NCBI GenBank assembly: GCA_034408745.1
Contig: JAWXCM010000106.1
Span: 1-21,222, forward strand
DNA: 21,222 bases
Source of the DNA: JAWXCM01 sp034408745
GTDB taxonomy: Bacteria; Acidobacteriota; Terriglobia; Bryobacterales; Bryobacteraceae
Direction of reading: 5' to 3'
Both the position numbers and the translations under genes were made by a program. How positions within the stretch are numbered: position 1 is the first letter of the stretch; every line of letters begins with the position of its first letter. This document shows, one piece after another, positions 1-7,296 of the stretch. The notes below the pieces were generated by a model. It was given only the letters and a program-made list of their open reading frames with translations. It did not search any database and was not told the DNA's origin.

Positions 1-2
1 AA

Positions 3-104
3 CTGCGGAACCCCGCAGAAAACGGCGTCTATGCACTTGCGGCCAGGGAAACCCACTCAAATGAAAAGCGTTGGGTCATCATTTTTGCGCCAAGAAGTAA
101 CTAA
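3..104 (+). CDS. possible C-terminal end of a gene entering from the left edge
   Basis: One plus-strand frame is open from the window edge to a TAA at 102-104 and encodes about 33 residues, ending in the hydrophobic run VIIFAPRSN. It has no start in the window, so it would be the tail of a truncated gene. I recognise no family. A stretch this short can be open by chance, and all three plus frames are open for some distance here, so this is only a candidate. Confidence 0.15.
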   Translation: MRNPAENGVYALAARETHSNEKRWVIIFAPRSN

Positions 105-310
105 CGGGCACGCTGGAAACGCCCGAAGGGGAGACCGGAACTATCACCGGATCTCGCGTGGCATCCGACTCCGCTTCCGTCTGTAGCGGGCACCTGGAAA
201 CTGTTGGCGAAGACTTCTGAGGGGCGGAATAGTCCGCGAAACTCGGGTGTGAAAAAGCAGGATGTCTCGGTTTTTCGGCCGGAGGGGGTAAGCCGCTGTT
301 TAATGGAATA
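105..310. other. non-coding stretch left of tRNA-Ser
   Basis: I see no convincing gene here. Short frames exist on both strands, but none has a recognisable motif or ribosome binding site. This is the 3' flank of the minus-strand tRNA. I found no strong hairpin followed by a T-run that would be its terminator. A perfect 6-bp stem with a 4-nt loop lies at the window edge (3-18, CTGCGG/CCGCAG), followed on the minus strand only by TT before the window ends, so a terminator there cannot be judged. Confidence 0.4.
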
Positions 311-400
311 TGGCGGAGAGAGAGGGATTCGAACCCTCGATAGAGTTTCCCCTATACACGCTTTCCAAGCGTGCGCCTTCAACCACTCGGCCATCTCTCC
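311..400 (-). tRNA. tRNA-Ser (anticodon GGA)
   Basis: Read on the minus strand, this is a complete class II tRNA of about 90 nt. The acceptor stem pairs GGAGAGA with TCTCTCC, followed by discriminator G and an encoded CCA. The anticodon stem CACGC/GCGTG encloses the loop TTGGAAA, giving anticodon GGA, which reads serine UCC/UCU codons. A long variable arm (TATAGGGGAAACTCTAT) is typical of tRNA-Ser. The T-arm GAGGG-TTCGAAT-CCCTC is canonical. It lies 65 nt downstream of rng on the same strand and could be co-transcribed with it. Confidence 0.97.
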
Positions 401-410
401 GGGGAGGATT

Positions 411-440
411 GTGAGTGCGATCCGGCAGGGCCGCACTCAC
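411..440 (-). other. hairpin between rng and tRNA-Ser
   Basis: A perfect 9-bp inverted repeat (GTGAGTGCG / CGCACTCAC) with a 12-nt loop sits between the rng stop codon and the 5' end of tRNA-Ser. On the minus strand it is followed by AATCCTCCCC rather than a T-run, so it does not look like an intrinsic terminator. It could stabilise the rng 3' end or mark an RNA processing site upstream of the tRNA. That role is inference. Confidence 0.4.
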
Positions 441-465
441 ATCATTGTAGCAGTCGCCCGGCCTG

Positions 466-3342
466 TTACCAGGCCATGTCGAACTTCTCGGGATGGATGG
501 ACGGATCGCTGACCACCAGCACCGGGCAGCCCAGAATCGCTTCAATCTCTTCGAGATCCGAGTTTTGGTTTGATTTCAGGTGCTTCGCCACTTCGGGATA
601 GACGCGAATTTCCGCATTCTTCCCTTCCACCACCTGCCGGACCTTGTGTGCTTCCTGCAGGATCTCTCCGATCACCGTCGCGACGCTCTTGGTATAACCA
701 GCGCCTTCGCAGGTCGGACACAGCGAACACAGCGTCCGCTCCAGACTCTGCTTGACACGCTTGCGGGTGATCGCGACCAGCCCGAAGTCATTGAACTGCA
801 GAATCTTAAATGGTGCGCGATCGCTCCGCATGGCTTCTTCGAGCGTCTGCATCACCTTCTGGCGATTCTTCCGCTCGTCCATATCGATGAAGTCGATCAC
901 GATGATGCCACCAAGATCGCGCAGCCGGATCTGACGCACGATTTCCTTCACGGCTTCCGTGTTGGTCTTCGTGATCGTGTCCTCCAGCCGGTTCGACTTG
1001 CCCACGAACTTGCCCGTGTTCACGTCGATCGCAACCAGCGCCTCGGTCTGATTCACGACGATGTAGCCGCCCGACTTCAGCCAGACCTTCGGCTTCAGAG
1101 CCTTCTCGATCTCAGTGGTGATGTTGAACGCGTCGAAGATGGGAGCGGTGCGCGTATACATTTTCACGCGGCCAACCAGCGTCGGCTGGAAGCGCTGCAT
1201 GAAGCGCAGCACGCTCTCATACACCTCTTCGTTGTCCACCCAGATCGCCTTGAACATGTCACTCAGCTGGTCCCGAAGGATGCGGTGCACAATGTCGAGA
1301 TCGTGGTGGAGCAGCGCCGGAGCCTTACGCTTCTCGGCTTTCTGACGGATGTCCAGCCAGAGGTTGTACAGATACGCCATATCGCTGGCGATCTCGTCCT
1401 CACCCACACCCTCACCCGCGGTACGGCAGATAAAGCCGCCGGTGAACCCGGCGCGCGAGGCCTGCAGGATGCGCTTCAGCCGCTGACGTTCCTCGTCCGA
1501 GGCAATTTTGCGCGACACACCAACGTGGTCGAGCGTCGGCATGTACACCACGAACCGGCCTGGCAGAGCGATATGCGATGTGATTCGCGCACCCTTCTGG
1601 CCCAGCGGTTCTTTGGCGATCTGAACGATAATTTCCTGACCTTCACGAAGCAGGTCGCTGATCGACGGCAGGGCCGTGCGTTCGCGATCCCGGTCGCCCC
1701 GGCCTTCACTGCGGCCCTCGCCGCGACCTTCCGGCCGACCCTCGCTGCGAGTCTCGACCCGCTCGGGCGGCGCCACAATCGCTGGCCCGCGCTCCGGACG
1801 CTCCACGGCGCCACGGTCCACGACGCTGCGGTCGGCGCCGCGGTCTCCGGTACGATCCCCACCTCGCTCGCCGCCACGGCCACGGCGGCGCATACGGCGG
1901 CCACCGCCGCGCTCGGCGCCCTGGCGGTGCGGATAGCGGTCACTCTGATCGCGCACACTGGCCGAAGCTGGCGCAGCACTTCCCTCTGTGGTCGCCGGCG
2001 GCAATCCCGCCTCGGGGTCGTCAGCGTCGAGCACTGCGGCTGCAATGTCGTCCGCATCCTCAGCGGCATATGCCGCCAGTTCAGCGGCTTCCTGCGCGTC
2101 ATCGACATCGGTCAACTCGGGTTCTGTAGCGTCGAGCTCGGTCTCGTCCTCTTCCTCTTCCTCTTCGTCTTCCTCATCAATTCCAGAGACGGCGTCCAGA
2201 CGCGCTTCGGCCTCTTCCACCTGCCGTTCGATCTCCGCGGTGGTGCGGAGCTCGGCGATCTCCAGCTCTTCGTCTTCGGCTTCCGAGGTCTCGGGAATCA
2301 CCGTGGTGACGACAGGCTCGTCCTCATCGCCGTCGGAATCGTCGTCTGCTACGGGTTCCTCAAATACAGGCTCCGCCACTGCGTCAACCGGCAGTTCCTC
2401 GTCCAGGTCTTCTGCCGCTGGTTCCTGTTCGACAACTTCTGAGATCTCCACCGTTTCGGAGAGATTTTCTTCTTCTACCTCGACAGCGTCCTCTTCCACG
2501 GGGTCCGGCGCGATTGCAGCGGCGGGCGTCTCCACCCGGGTTGCTGTCCGTCCAGCCCGGAGAGGCGCCGAAGGACCGCGGTTTGTGTACTTGGCGAGCG
2601 ATTCGCCAGGCAGCAGGATGACGTCAGCGGGAGCGCTGTCTTCCTCTTCTTCATCGCGCGGGGCGATGACAGGAGCAGAAGACGCTACAGGCTCGATGCC
2701 AGCCGGAGCGGGACCGCGTCCACCAGCGTCGCTACTACCTTCAGACGCGTATTTCGAATCGGGGAAGCCGCGTCCACGCGAACGGCGGCGGCGCGAGCGG
2801 CGGCCACCACGGCGATCTCCACCGCGGTCGTCATCACCCTGAGCCCCGGGGGCGTCCGGGCCCGCGGCAGCCGACGAGGAGACCGTCTCCACCACGTCTT
2901 CTTCGATATCGAGAGGTTCAGCGATTGCTGCTGGCGAAGGGGCCAGTGCCAGAGGCGGCGGTGGCTGTATGGCAGGCTGGAAAACGGCCCGTGGTTCTGA
3001 AGACCGGGATTCCGGGCGGCGGTCGTCCCGGCGCCCTTCGCGGCGGTCTCCGCCACCTCCTCCCGATACCGGGGGGGCGGCTGACCGTTCGTCCCGTTCG
3101 TACTCTTCCCCTGCCTCTTCCAGGAAGTCCGACACATAAAGGAATGTGTCGCGCTCCAGACCAAGGTCGACGAAGGCGGACTGCATCCCGGGCAGAACGC
3201 GGGTGACGCGGCCTTTGTGGATACTGCCAGCGAGTGAATATTCGTTCGCTCGCTGGAAATAAATCTCGACCAACTGATCGTCCTCGATAATGCCAACACG
3301 AGTTTCGTGGTGGTTCGAAGAGATCACAAGCTCTTTGCTCAT
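466..3342 (-). CDS. rng: ribonuclease G/E with a giant insertion in its S1 domain
   Basis: Endoribonuclease of the RNase E/G family, which cleaves single-stranded RNA in rRNA maturation and mRNA decay. The start at MSKELVISS aligns with E. coli RNase G and has GGGAG 5 nt upstream; 70 further open codons upstream do not resemble the family. In the 958-aa product the S1 strand block (AGSIHKGRVTRVLPGMQSAF, about 38-57, to FLYVSDF at 67-73) is cut after about residue 83. A low-complexity block follows to about 558: RGG/Arg-rich, then strongly acidic (an E/D run near 389-400), then Arg/Gly-rich. S1 then resumes at DLLREGQEIIVQIAKEPLG. The RNase H-like catalytic core follows, with metal-ligand motifs AIDVNTG (771-777) and IDFIDM (816-821). 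Zinc-link cysteines are C875 and C878 (CPTC). RNase G of E. coli is about 490 aa, so the extra length is almost all this insertion. It lies downstream of rodA after a leader of about 330 nt. Confidence 0.95.
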   Translation of the reverse strand: MSKELVISSNHHETRVGIIEDDQLVEIYFQRANEYSLAGSIHKGRVTRVLPGMQSAFVDLGLERDTFLYVSDFLEEAGEEYERDERSAAPPVSGGGGGDRREGRRDDRRPESRSSEPRAVFQPAIQPPPPLALAPSPAAIAEPLDIEEDVVETVSSSAAAGPDAPGAQGDDDRGGDRRGGRRSRRRRSRGRGFPDSKYASEGSSDAGGRGPAPAGIEPVASSAPVIAPRDEEEEDSAPADVILLPGESLAKYTNRGPSAPLRAGRTATRVETPAAAIAPDPVEEDAVEVEEENLSETVEISEVVEQEPAAEDLDEELPVDAVAEPVFEEPVADDDSDGDEDEPVVTTVIPETSEAEDEELEIAELRTTAEIERQVEEAEARLDAVSGIDEEDEEEEEEDETELDATEPELTDVDDAQEAAELAAYAAEDADDIAAAVLDADDPEAGLPPATTEGSAAPASASVRDQSDRYPHRQGAERGGGRRMRRRGRGGERGGDRTGDRGADRSVVDRGAVERPERGPAIVAPPERVETRSEGRPEGRGEGRSEGRGDRDRERTALPSISDLLREGQEIIVQIAKEPLGQKGARITSHIALPGRFVVYMPTLDHVGVSRKIASDEERQRLKRILQASRAGFTGGFICRTAGEGVGEDEIASDMAYLYNLWLDIRQKAEKRKAPALLHHDLDIVHRILRDQLSDMFKAIWVDNEEVYESVLRFMQRFQPTLVGRVKMYTRTAPIFDAFNITTEIEKALKPKVWLKSGGYIVVNQTEALVAIDVNTGKFVGKSNRLEDTITKTNTEAVKEIVRQIRLRDLGGIIVIDFIDMDERKNRQKVMQTLEEAMRSDRAPFKILQFNDFGLVAITRKRVKQSLERTLCSLCPTCEGAGYTKSVATVIGEILQEAHKVRQVVEGKNAEIRVYPEVAKHLKSNQNSDLEEIEAILGCPVLVVSDPSIHPEKFDMAW

Positions 3343-3672
3343 GGCATCTCCCGACCGTACGCGAGAGACGACTTGCCAGGACGAGAGGCCGATACGAGTT
3401 GGCGGCAACCCTGAGCAGGGCAGGAGCGCACATGCTGAAAACTTCTTACGTATCGGCGCCCGGTTGTGGTGGAGAGCGCCCATAAGCAGGGGCCGTTGTA
3501 TTTCTCTCAATCCACCAGCCGGACACGAAAACCGGACCAGCGCTGCCAGCATTGCCGGCGGCCGGAACCAAACTCCCGTCGAACCTCAAACTCCCGCAAG
3601 GTCGCCCGGTCGATCTTATTCCTGTCGAAGCCCTCAGGCCCCGAATCCATCGTTAGAGGCCCATTGCAGGGC
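3343..3672 (-). other. rodA-rng intergenic leader
   Basis: These 330 nt separate rodA from rng, much more than any other gap in the cluster. Just after the rodA stop is a short inverted repeat (AGGCCC-TGCAAT-GGGCCT) with no T-run, so it is not a convincing terminator. The region may form the 5' leader of rng; RNase E is known to autoregulate through its leader in E. coli, but I cannot show that here. A possible small ORF at 3507-3650 is listed separately. I found no clear -35/-10 pair. Confidence 0.4.
3507..3650 (-). CDS. possible 47-aa small protein between rodA and rng
   Basis: An ATG 22 nt after the rodA stop opens a 47-codon frame ending at TGA. Its product begins MDSGPEGFDRNKIDRATLRE, continues with a charged middle, and ends in an Arg/Trp-rich tail (WQRWSGFRVRLVD). 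By hand count about 72% of codons end in G or C, in keeping with real genes nearby. Against it, there is no clear Shine-Dalgarno sequence, no family I recognise, and the length is near what chance allows. It could be a small protein, an upstream ORF in the rng leader, or noise. Confidence 0.25.
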   Translation of the reverse strand: MDSGPEGFDRNKIDRATLREFEVRREFGSGRRQCWQRWSGFRVRLVD

Positions 3673-4770
3673 CTAATTCACAAAACGCCGGAGCCTGACA
3701 TTATTCACGAGCCCCAGCAACAGAAAAACCGAAAGCGTATTCGAGCCGCCCGCACTCATCAGCGGCAAAGGGATCCCGGTCACCGGCATACGACCGACCA
3801 CCATCCCCACGTTCACCAGAACGTGAAACAACAACATTCCCGCTATCCCCATGCAGATAAACATCCCGGCGCTGTCAGGTGCTGTCTGCGCGTTCTGCAC
3901 AATCTGCATCAGCAGCAGGAAATACAAACCTAATACTACAACAACTCCAACAAATCCATGCTCCTCGGCAAATGACGAAAAGATGAAATCTGTATGGGAA
4001 ATCGGCAGAAACTGTAACTGTGTCTGGGTTCCCTGGGTGGGCCCCTGGCCCCACATGCCCCCGTGACCCACCGCGATCATCGACTGAATCACCTGATACC
4101 CGCTGCCGCGAGGGTCCTGCGAGGGGTCGAGAAACGTGGTCAGTCTGGCTTTCTGATAATCGTGCAGAAAGTGCCAGCCGACCGGCGCCGTGATTGCAAT
4201 GGCCAGTACTCCGGCCGCTACGTACTGCCAGCGCACTCCCGCCAGCAAAATCCCCACCAGCAGCACTGGCAGGTACGTCAACGCGGTGCCAAGGTCCGGC
4301 TGTTTCGCGACCATCACGAAGGGCAGCAAAACGAACCCACCGATCTTTGCCAGATCGCGCCAGTCCAGTTCATCCTTTTTCAGCTCCGTCAGGACGCGAG
4401 CCACCAGCAGAACCAGCACGATTTTCACGAACTCGGAGACCTGCAGCTTGAACCCGCCACCCAGCGGAATCCACCGCCGAGCGCCTCCGGCCACAGTCCC
4501 AATTACGAAAACGCCGATCAATCCAAGAAGGCAAAATCCGTACAGCCAGTAACTGTGACTTAACAGTGAGTGATAGTCGAAACGGCTCGCCACATAGAAA
4601 CAGATCAAACCCACGCCGATGTACGCCACCTGGCGCAACCACGCATCCTTAAACGACGTGCCGAGCGTCGCGCTGTAAATCTGCAGGACGCCGAGCCCGC
4701 AGATGGCCAGCGTAATCAACAGCAGCGGCCAGTCGATTTCCCGCAGCGAACGGTAACTGGCTATGGCCAC
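3673..4770 (-). CDS. rodA: rod-shape peptidoglycan polymerase RodA (SEDS family)
   Basis: SEDS-family glycosyltransferase that polymerises lipid II into glycan strands during cell elongation, partnered with PBP2. The 365-aa product is polytopic with about ten hydrophobic segments and matches the usual RodA length. Family motifs visible are GGARRWIPLG (95-104), LQVSEFVK (109-116), QPDLGTA (157-163) and PISHTDFIFSSFAEEHGF (256-273), whose Asp261 corresponds to the essential aspartate of RodA. LPLMSAGGSN (335-344) lies before the last helix. Translation starts at GTG, with GGAGG 7 nt upstream inside the end of mrdA; the two genes overlap by 10 nt, implying translational coupling of polymerase and transpeptidase. 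Confidence 0.96.
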   Translation of the reverse strand: MAIASYRSLREIDWPLLLITLAICGLGVLQIYSATLGTSFKDAWLRQVAYIGVGLICFYVASRFDYHSLLSHSYWLYGFCLLGLIGVFVIGTVAGGARRWIPLGGGFKLQVSEFVKIVLVLLVARVLTELKKDELDWRDLAKIGGFVLLPFVMVAKQPDLGTALTYLPVLLVGILLAGVRWQYVAAGVLAIAITAPVGWHFLHDYQKARLTTFLDPSQDPRGSGYQVIQSMIAVGHGGMWGQGPTQGTQTQLQFLPISHTDFIFSSFAEEHGFVGVVVVLGLYFLLLMQIVQNAQTAPDSAGMFICMGIAGMLLFHVLVNVGMVVGRMPVTGIPLPLMSAGGSNTLSVFLLLGLVNNVRLRRFVN

Positions 4771-6749
4771 TGAATGGCCTCCATGCCCTTCTCGCCGAAG
4801 CGGGCGATGAGCGCCGTGTCCTCAGGCCGGGCCGCGGTTAGCGCGGTCGGAAGCATGCGAATCGCGGCTCGGGGGGCCAGCGTAGGCACGGTCGCGAGCC
4901 GGTCCGCTGGAACCGACTGCCGGGCCTTTTTATCGAAGTACGCTTTCACGACGTCGCGCACAGGCAGAGACGCGGTGGTGCCGTGCAGTCCGGCTTCGAC
5001 CAGCGCCACCACCACAATTTCCGGGTTTTCCCGGGGAGCAAACCCGACAAACCAGCCGTTGTCCTTCATCGCCCTACCTGCCGCGGTGCCCTTGAGAACG
5101 TCGTTCGAAGCCAGCTGAGCAGTTCCCGTCTTGCCGCAGAGCGAGATGCCTGGCAGGCGCGCCATGGGCGCCGTTCCTCCTTCGTTCACCACCGAGTACA
5201 TCCCGGCAATCACCTGGAGGACGCTGTCGGCACTCACGTTGGCCTTGCGTGCTTCCGACCGTCCGGCTGCTTCCTTCGCGATATGCGGTACCTGCCAGAC
5301 GCCGCCCATCGCGATTCCGCCGACGGCCCGGGCCAGCTGGATTGGCGACACCTCAAGCGCACCCTGGCCGATAGAGACCGAAATCGTCTCGCCGGCGTAC
5401 CACTTCTGCCGGTAGGCGCGCATCTTCCACTTCGTCGAGGGCACCAGGCCTTCGGCCTCATGCGGCAGGTCGACGCCAGTCTTGCTCCCCAGCCCCGACA
5501 TCTCCGCATACTTCGCAATATTGTCGATCCCGAGCTTGTTGCCAAGCGTGTAGAAATACACGTCGCACGATAAAGCGATGGCCCGGTTCAGGTCCACCGT
5601 GCCGTGGCCGCCCTTCTTATGGCATGCGAAATAGCGCCCGTAGAAGGACGCCCCACCGGAGCAGTGTACCCGAAAGTCCGACCCTGCGATGCCTTGCTCC
5701 AGTCCCGCAAGCGCCATTACGGGCTTGAACGTGGAACCAGGCGCAAGACGCGACTGGATGGCGCGATTCAGCAGCGGTTTATCGGGATTCTCAATGATCT
5801 CTTTCCAGTCCTTCGACCGGATGCGGCCCGCAAACCGGTTGGGATCGTAAGCCGGGCGGCTGACCATTGCCAGCACTTCGCCGGTCCTCGGGTCGAGTGC
5901 GACAATCGCTCCCCGCCGGTCCTGCAGCGCCAGTTCGGCCACCGCCTGCAGGTCGAGGTCGATGGTCAGGTTCAGGTTCGTGCCGGGCAAGGCTGGCTTG
6001 TCCCCGATGACCTGACGTGGGATTCCCAGCTTGTCCACCACCACCTGGCGCTGTCCGTCGACGCCCATCAACTGCTTGTTGTACTGGCGCTCCAGGCCCT
6101 GCTTGCCCACCATGTCGCCCGGTTCATAGTCGATGAACTCGGCGGTGTTCAGTTCCGGCTCACTCACTTCGCCGACGTAGCCGATCATGTGGGCTGCGAA
6201 CCCGTCCTTCGGGTAGAGCCGCCGCTGCGCGTGAATCAGTTCCAGTTCCGGGAAGGTGCCCGGATCCCGGTGGGATTCCACAAACGCCATTTCCGCCGTC
6301 GTCAGCTCTTCCTTGATGACGATCGCCTCGTAGGTAGGGCGCTTGCGGAACCGCCGCACCCGCTCCTTCAGGTCCTCAAAATCCATGTTGAGGCCGTCGG
6401 CAATCGGCTTCAGATGCTCTTCCTTCAGGTTGTCGCGCGACAGGATCAGGCTGAACGAAGAGTGATTGTCGACGATCACCCGCCCGTCGCGGTCGAGGAT
6501 CTTGCCCCGTGCCGCGAGGATCGGAATCGACTTGATGCGATTGCGGTCGGCCTGTTCGCTGTAAACGGCCGGGTTGTCGATTTGCAGGCGCCAGAAGCCG
6601 GAGATCAGGAAAAGAAACACGCCTACAGTGACGTACTGGAAGAAGGCGATTCGCCCGGCAGCCCGCGAGACATCATCGCGGCGGAACCGATTGGCCTGTT
6701 CGAGCCGTTCTTTCTCGCTTTCGGTCTGCGGTGGGATGTTGTAAATCAA
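4761..6749 (-). CDS. mrdA: penicillin-binding protein 2 (elongasome transpeptidase)
   Basis: Class B PBP that cross-links peptidoglycan in the lateral wall. The 662-aa product has a cytoplasmic N-terminus, one membrane anchor at about 34-51, a pedestal/dimerisation domain starting at RGKILDRDGR (81-90), and a transpeptidase domain with all three active-site motifs: S339-TFK342 (SxxK), S394-C-D396 (SxD, as in PBP2 rather than SxN) and K540-TG. A TTG start is chosen because an in-frame stop lies 6 codons upstream and no ATG occurs before residue 122. GGGAG lies 13 nt upstream, a long spacing. It follows mreD by 10 nt and overlaps rodA. The C-terminal 50 residues are Ala/Pro-rich, beyond the catalytic domain. 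Confidence 0.96.
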   Translation of the reverse strand: MIYNIPPQTESEKERLEQANRFRRDDVSRAAGRIAFFQYVTVGVFLFLISGFWRLQIDNPAVYSEQADRNRIKSIPILAARGKILDRDGRVIVDNHSSFSLILSRDNLKEEHLKPIADGLNMDFEDLKERVRRFRKRPTYEAIVIKEELTTAEMAFVESHRDPGTFPELELIHAQRRLYPKDGFAAHMIGYVGEVSEPELNTAEFIDYEPGDMVGKQGLERQYNKQLMGVDGQRQVVVDKLGIPRQVIGDKPALPGTNLNLTIDLDLQAVAELALQDRRGAIVALDPRTGEVLAMVSRPAYDPNRFAGRIRSKDWKEIIENPDKPLLNRAIQSRLAPGSTFKPVMALAGLEQGIAGSDFRVHCSGGASFYGRYFACHKKGGHGTVDLNRAIALSCDVYFYTLGNKLGIDNIAKYAEMSGLGSKTGVDLPHEAEGLVPSTKWKMRAYRQKWYAGETISVSIGQGALEVSPIQLARAVGGIAMGGVWQVPHIAKEAAGRSEARKANVSADSVLQVIAGMYSVVNEGGTAPMARLPGISLCGKTGTAQLASNDVLKGTAAGRAMKDNGWFVGFAPRENPEIVVVALVEAGLHGTTASLPVRDVVKAYFDKKARQSVPADRLATVPTLAPRAAIRMLPTALTAARPEDTALIARFGEKGMEAIQWP

Positions 6750-6759
6750 AGTGAGGCTG

Positions 6760-7296
6760 CTACTCCCTCATCTTATCCAATAGCACAAACAGTGGCAGGG
6801 CCACCACTGCATTGAGGAGCGACAGGATAAGCGTCTGCTGAATGTCGAAGTCGATCTGCAGGCCGAGGAGAGCCCGCGACAGAATCCAGTAAAAGAACTG
6901 GTGGAAGAAAAAGAAGAAAAATCCGAGTACGAACTGCAGCATGGGGTTGTCGACATCGAACCGCATGCTGACACTCCCGGCAAAATACCCCACCAGCGTT
7001 TTCACGATCCCGAACATTCCCAGAGGCTGGTGCGACAGCGAGTCCTGCACAAGCCCTATGACGCATCCAAAGAACAGTCCGGGGATGGGCCTCCGGTTCA
7101 TCAGGGCGTAATACACAGTGACAAGCAGCGGCAGTTCCAGATAACCCAGGTACTGGAAGAACCTCGGCACGTAAACCTGGAACAGAATCGCAATGAGCGG
7201 CACCACCACCATCGCAATCGGGCGGAAGTGTTTGGAACTGCGGCGGCGACGTAACGCGGCATCGTTGAGCAGGCGGCCGGAAGTGAAATCGCTCAT
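6760..7296 (-). CDS. mreD: rod-shape-determining membrane protein MreD
   Basis: Integral membrane component of the elongasome that works with MreC. The 178-aa product has a charged N-terminus rich in Arg/Lys (about 1-25) followed by about five hydrophobic helices, including a striking six-phenylalanine run (LGFFFFFFHQFFYW). Length and topology fit the family, and position between mreC and mrdA is the classic arrangement. Its ATG overlaps the mreC stop as ATGA, indicating coupled translation. Sequence conservation in MreD is low, so context carries part of the call. Confidence 0.92.
   Translation of the reverse strand: MSDFTSGRLLNDAALRRRRSSKHFRPIAMVVVPLIAILFQVYVPRFFQYLGYLELPLLVTVYYALMNRRPIPGLFFGCVIGLVQDSLSHQPLGMFGIVKTLVGYFAGSVSMRFDVDNPMLQFVLGFFFFFFHQFFYWILSRALLGLQIDFDIQQTLILSLLNAVVALPLFVLLDKMRE

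Noticed and set aside
1630..1760. Apparent short tandem repeats (GRPEGRGEGRSEGRG-coding)
   Set aside because: They are imperfect codon-level repeats of an Arg/Gly/Glu-rich protein segment, not a DNA repeat array or CRISPR.
580..2442. 620-codon plus-strand open frame antisense to rng
   Set aside because: It mirrors the rng coding strand in GC-rich sequence; rng has unmistakable RNase G/E motifs, while the antisense product is low-complexity with no recognisable domain.
1988..2842. Plus-strand Ser-rich frame of 284 codons
   Set aside because: The Ser/Ala runs are the reverse complement of the acidic GAG/GAC-rich insertion of RNase G/E, not a real protein.
3343..3552. N-terminal extension of RNase G/E by 70 codons
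   Set aside because: The extension has no family similarity, while MSKELVISS has a well placed GGGAG and aligns with the known N-terminus.
3654..3675. Inverted repeat after rodA as a terminator
   Set aside because: A 6-bp stem exists, but no T-run follows, and rng lies downstream on the same strand.
5604..6815. 403-codon plus-strand frame opposite mrdA
   Set aside because: Antisense shadow of PBP2, which has all three active-site motifs; no ribosome binding site or domain is seen in the shadow.
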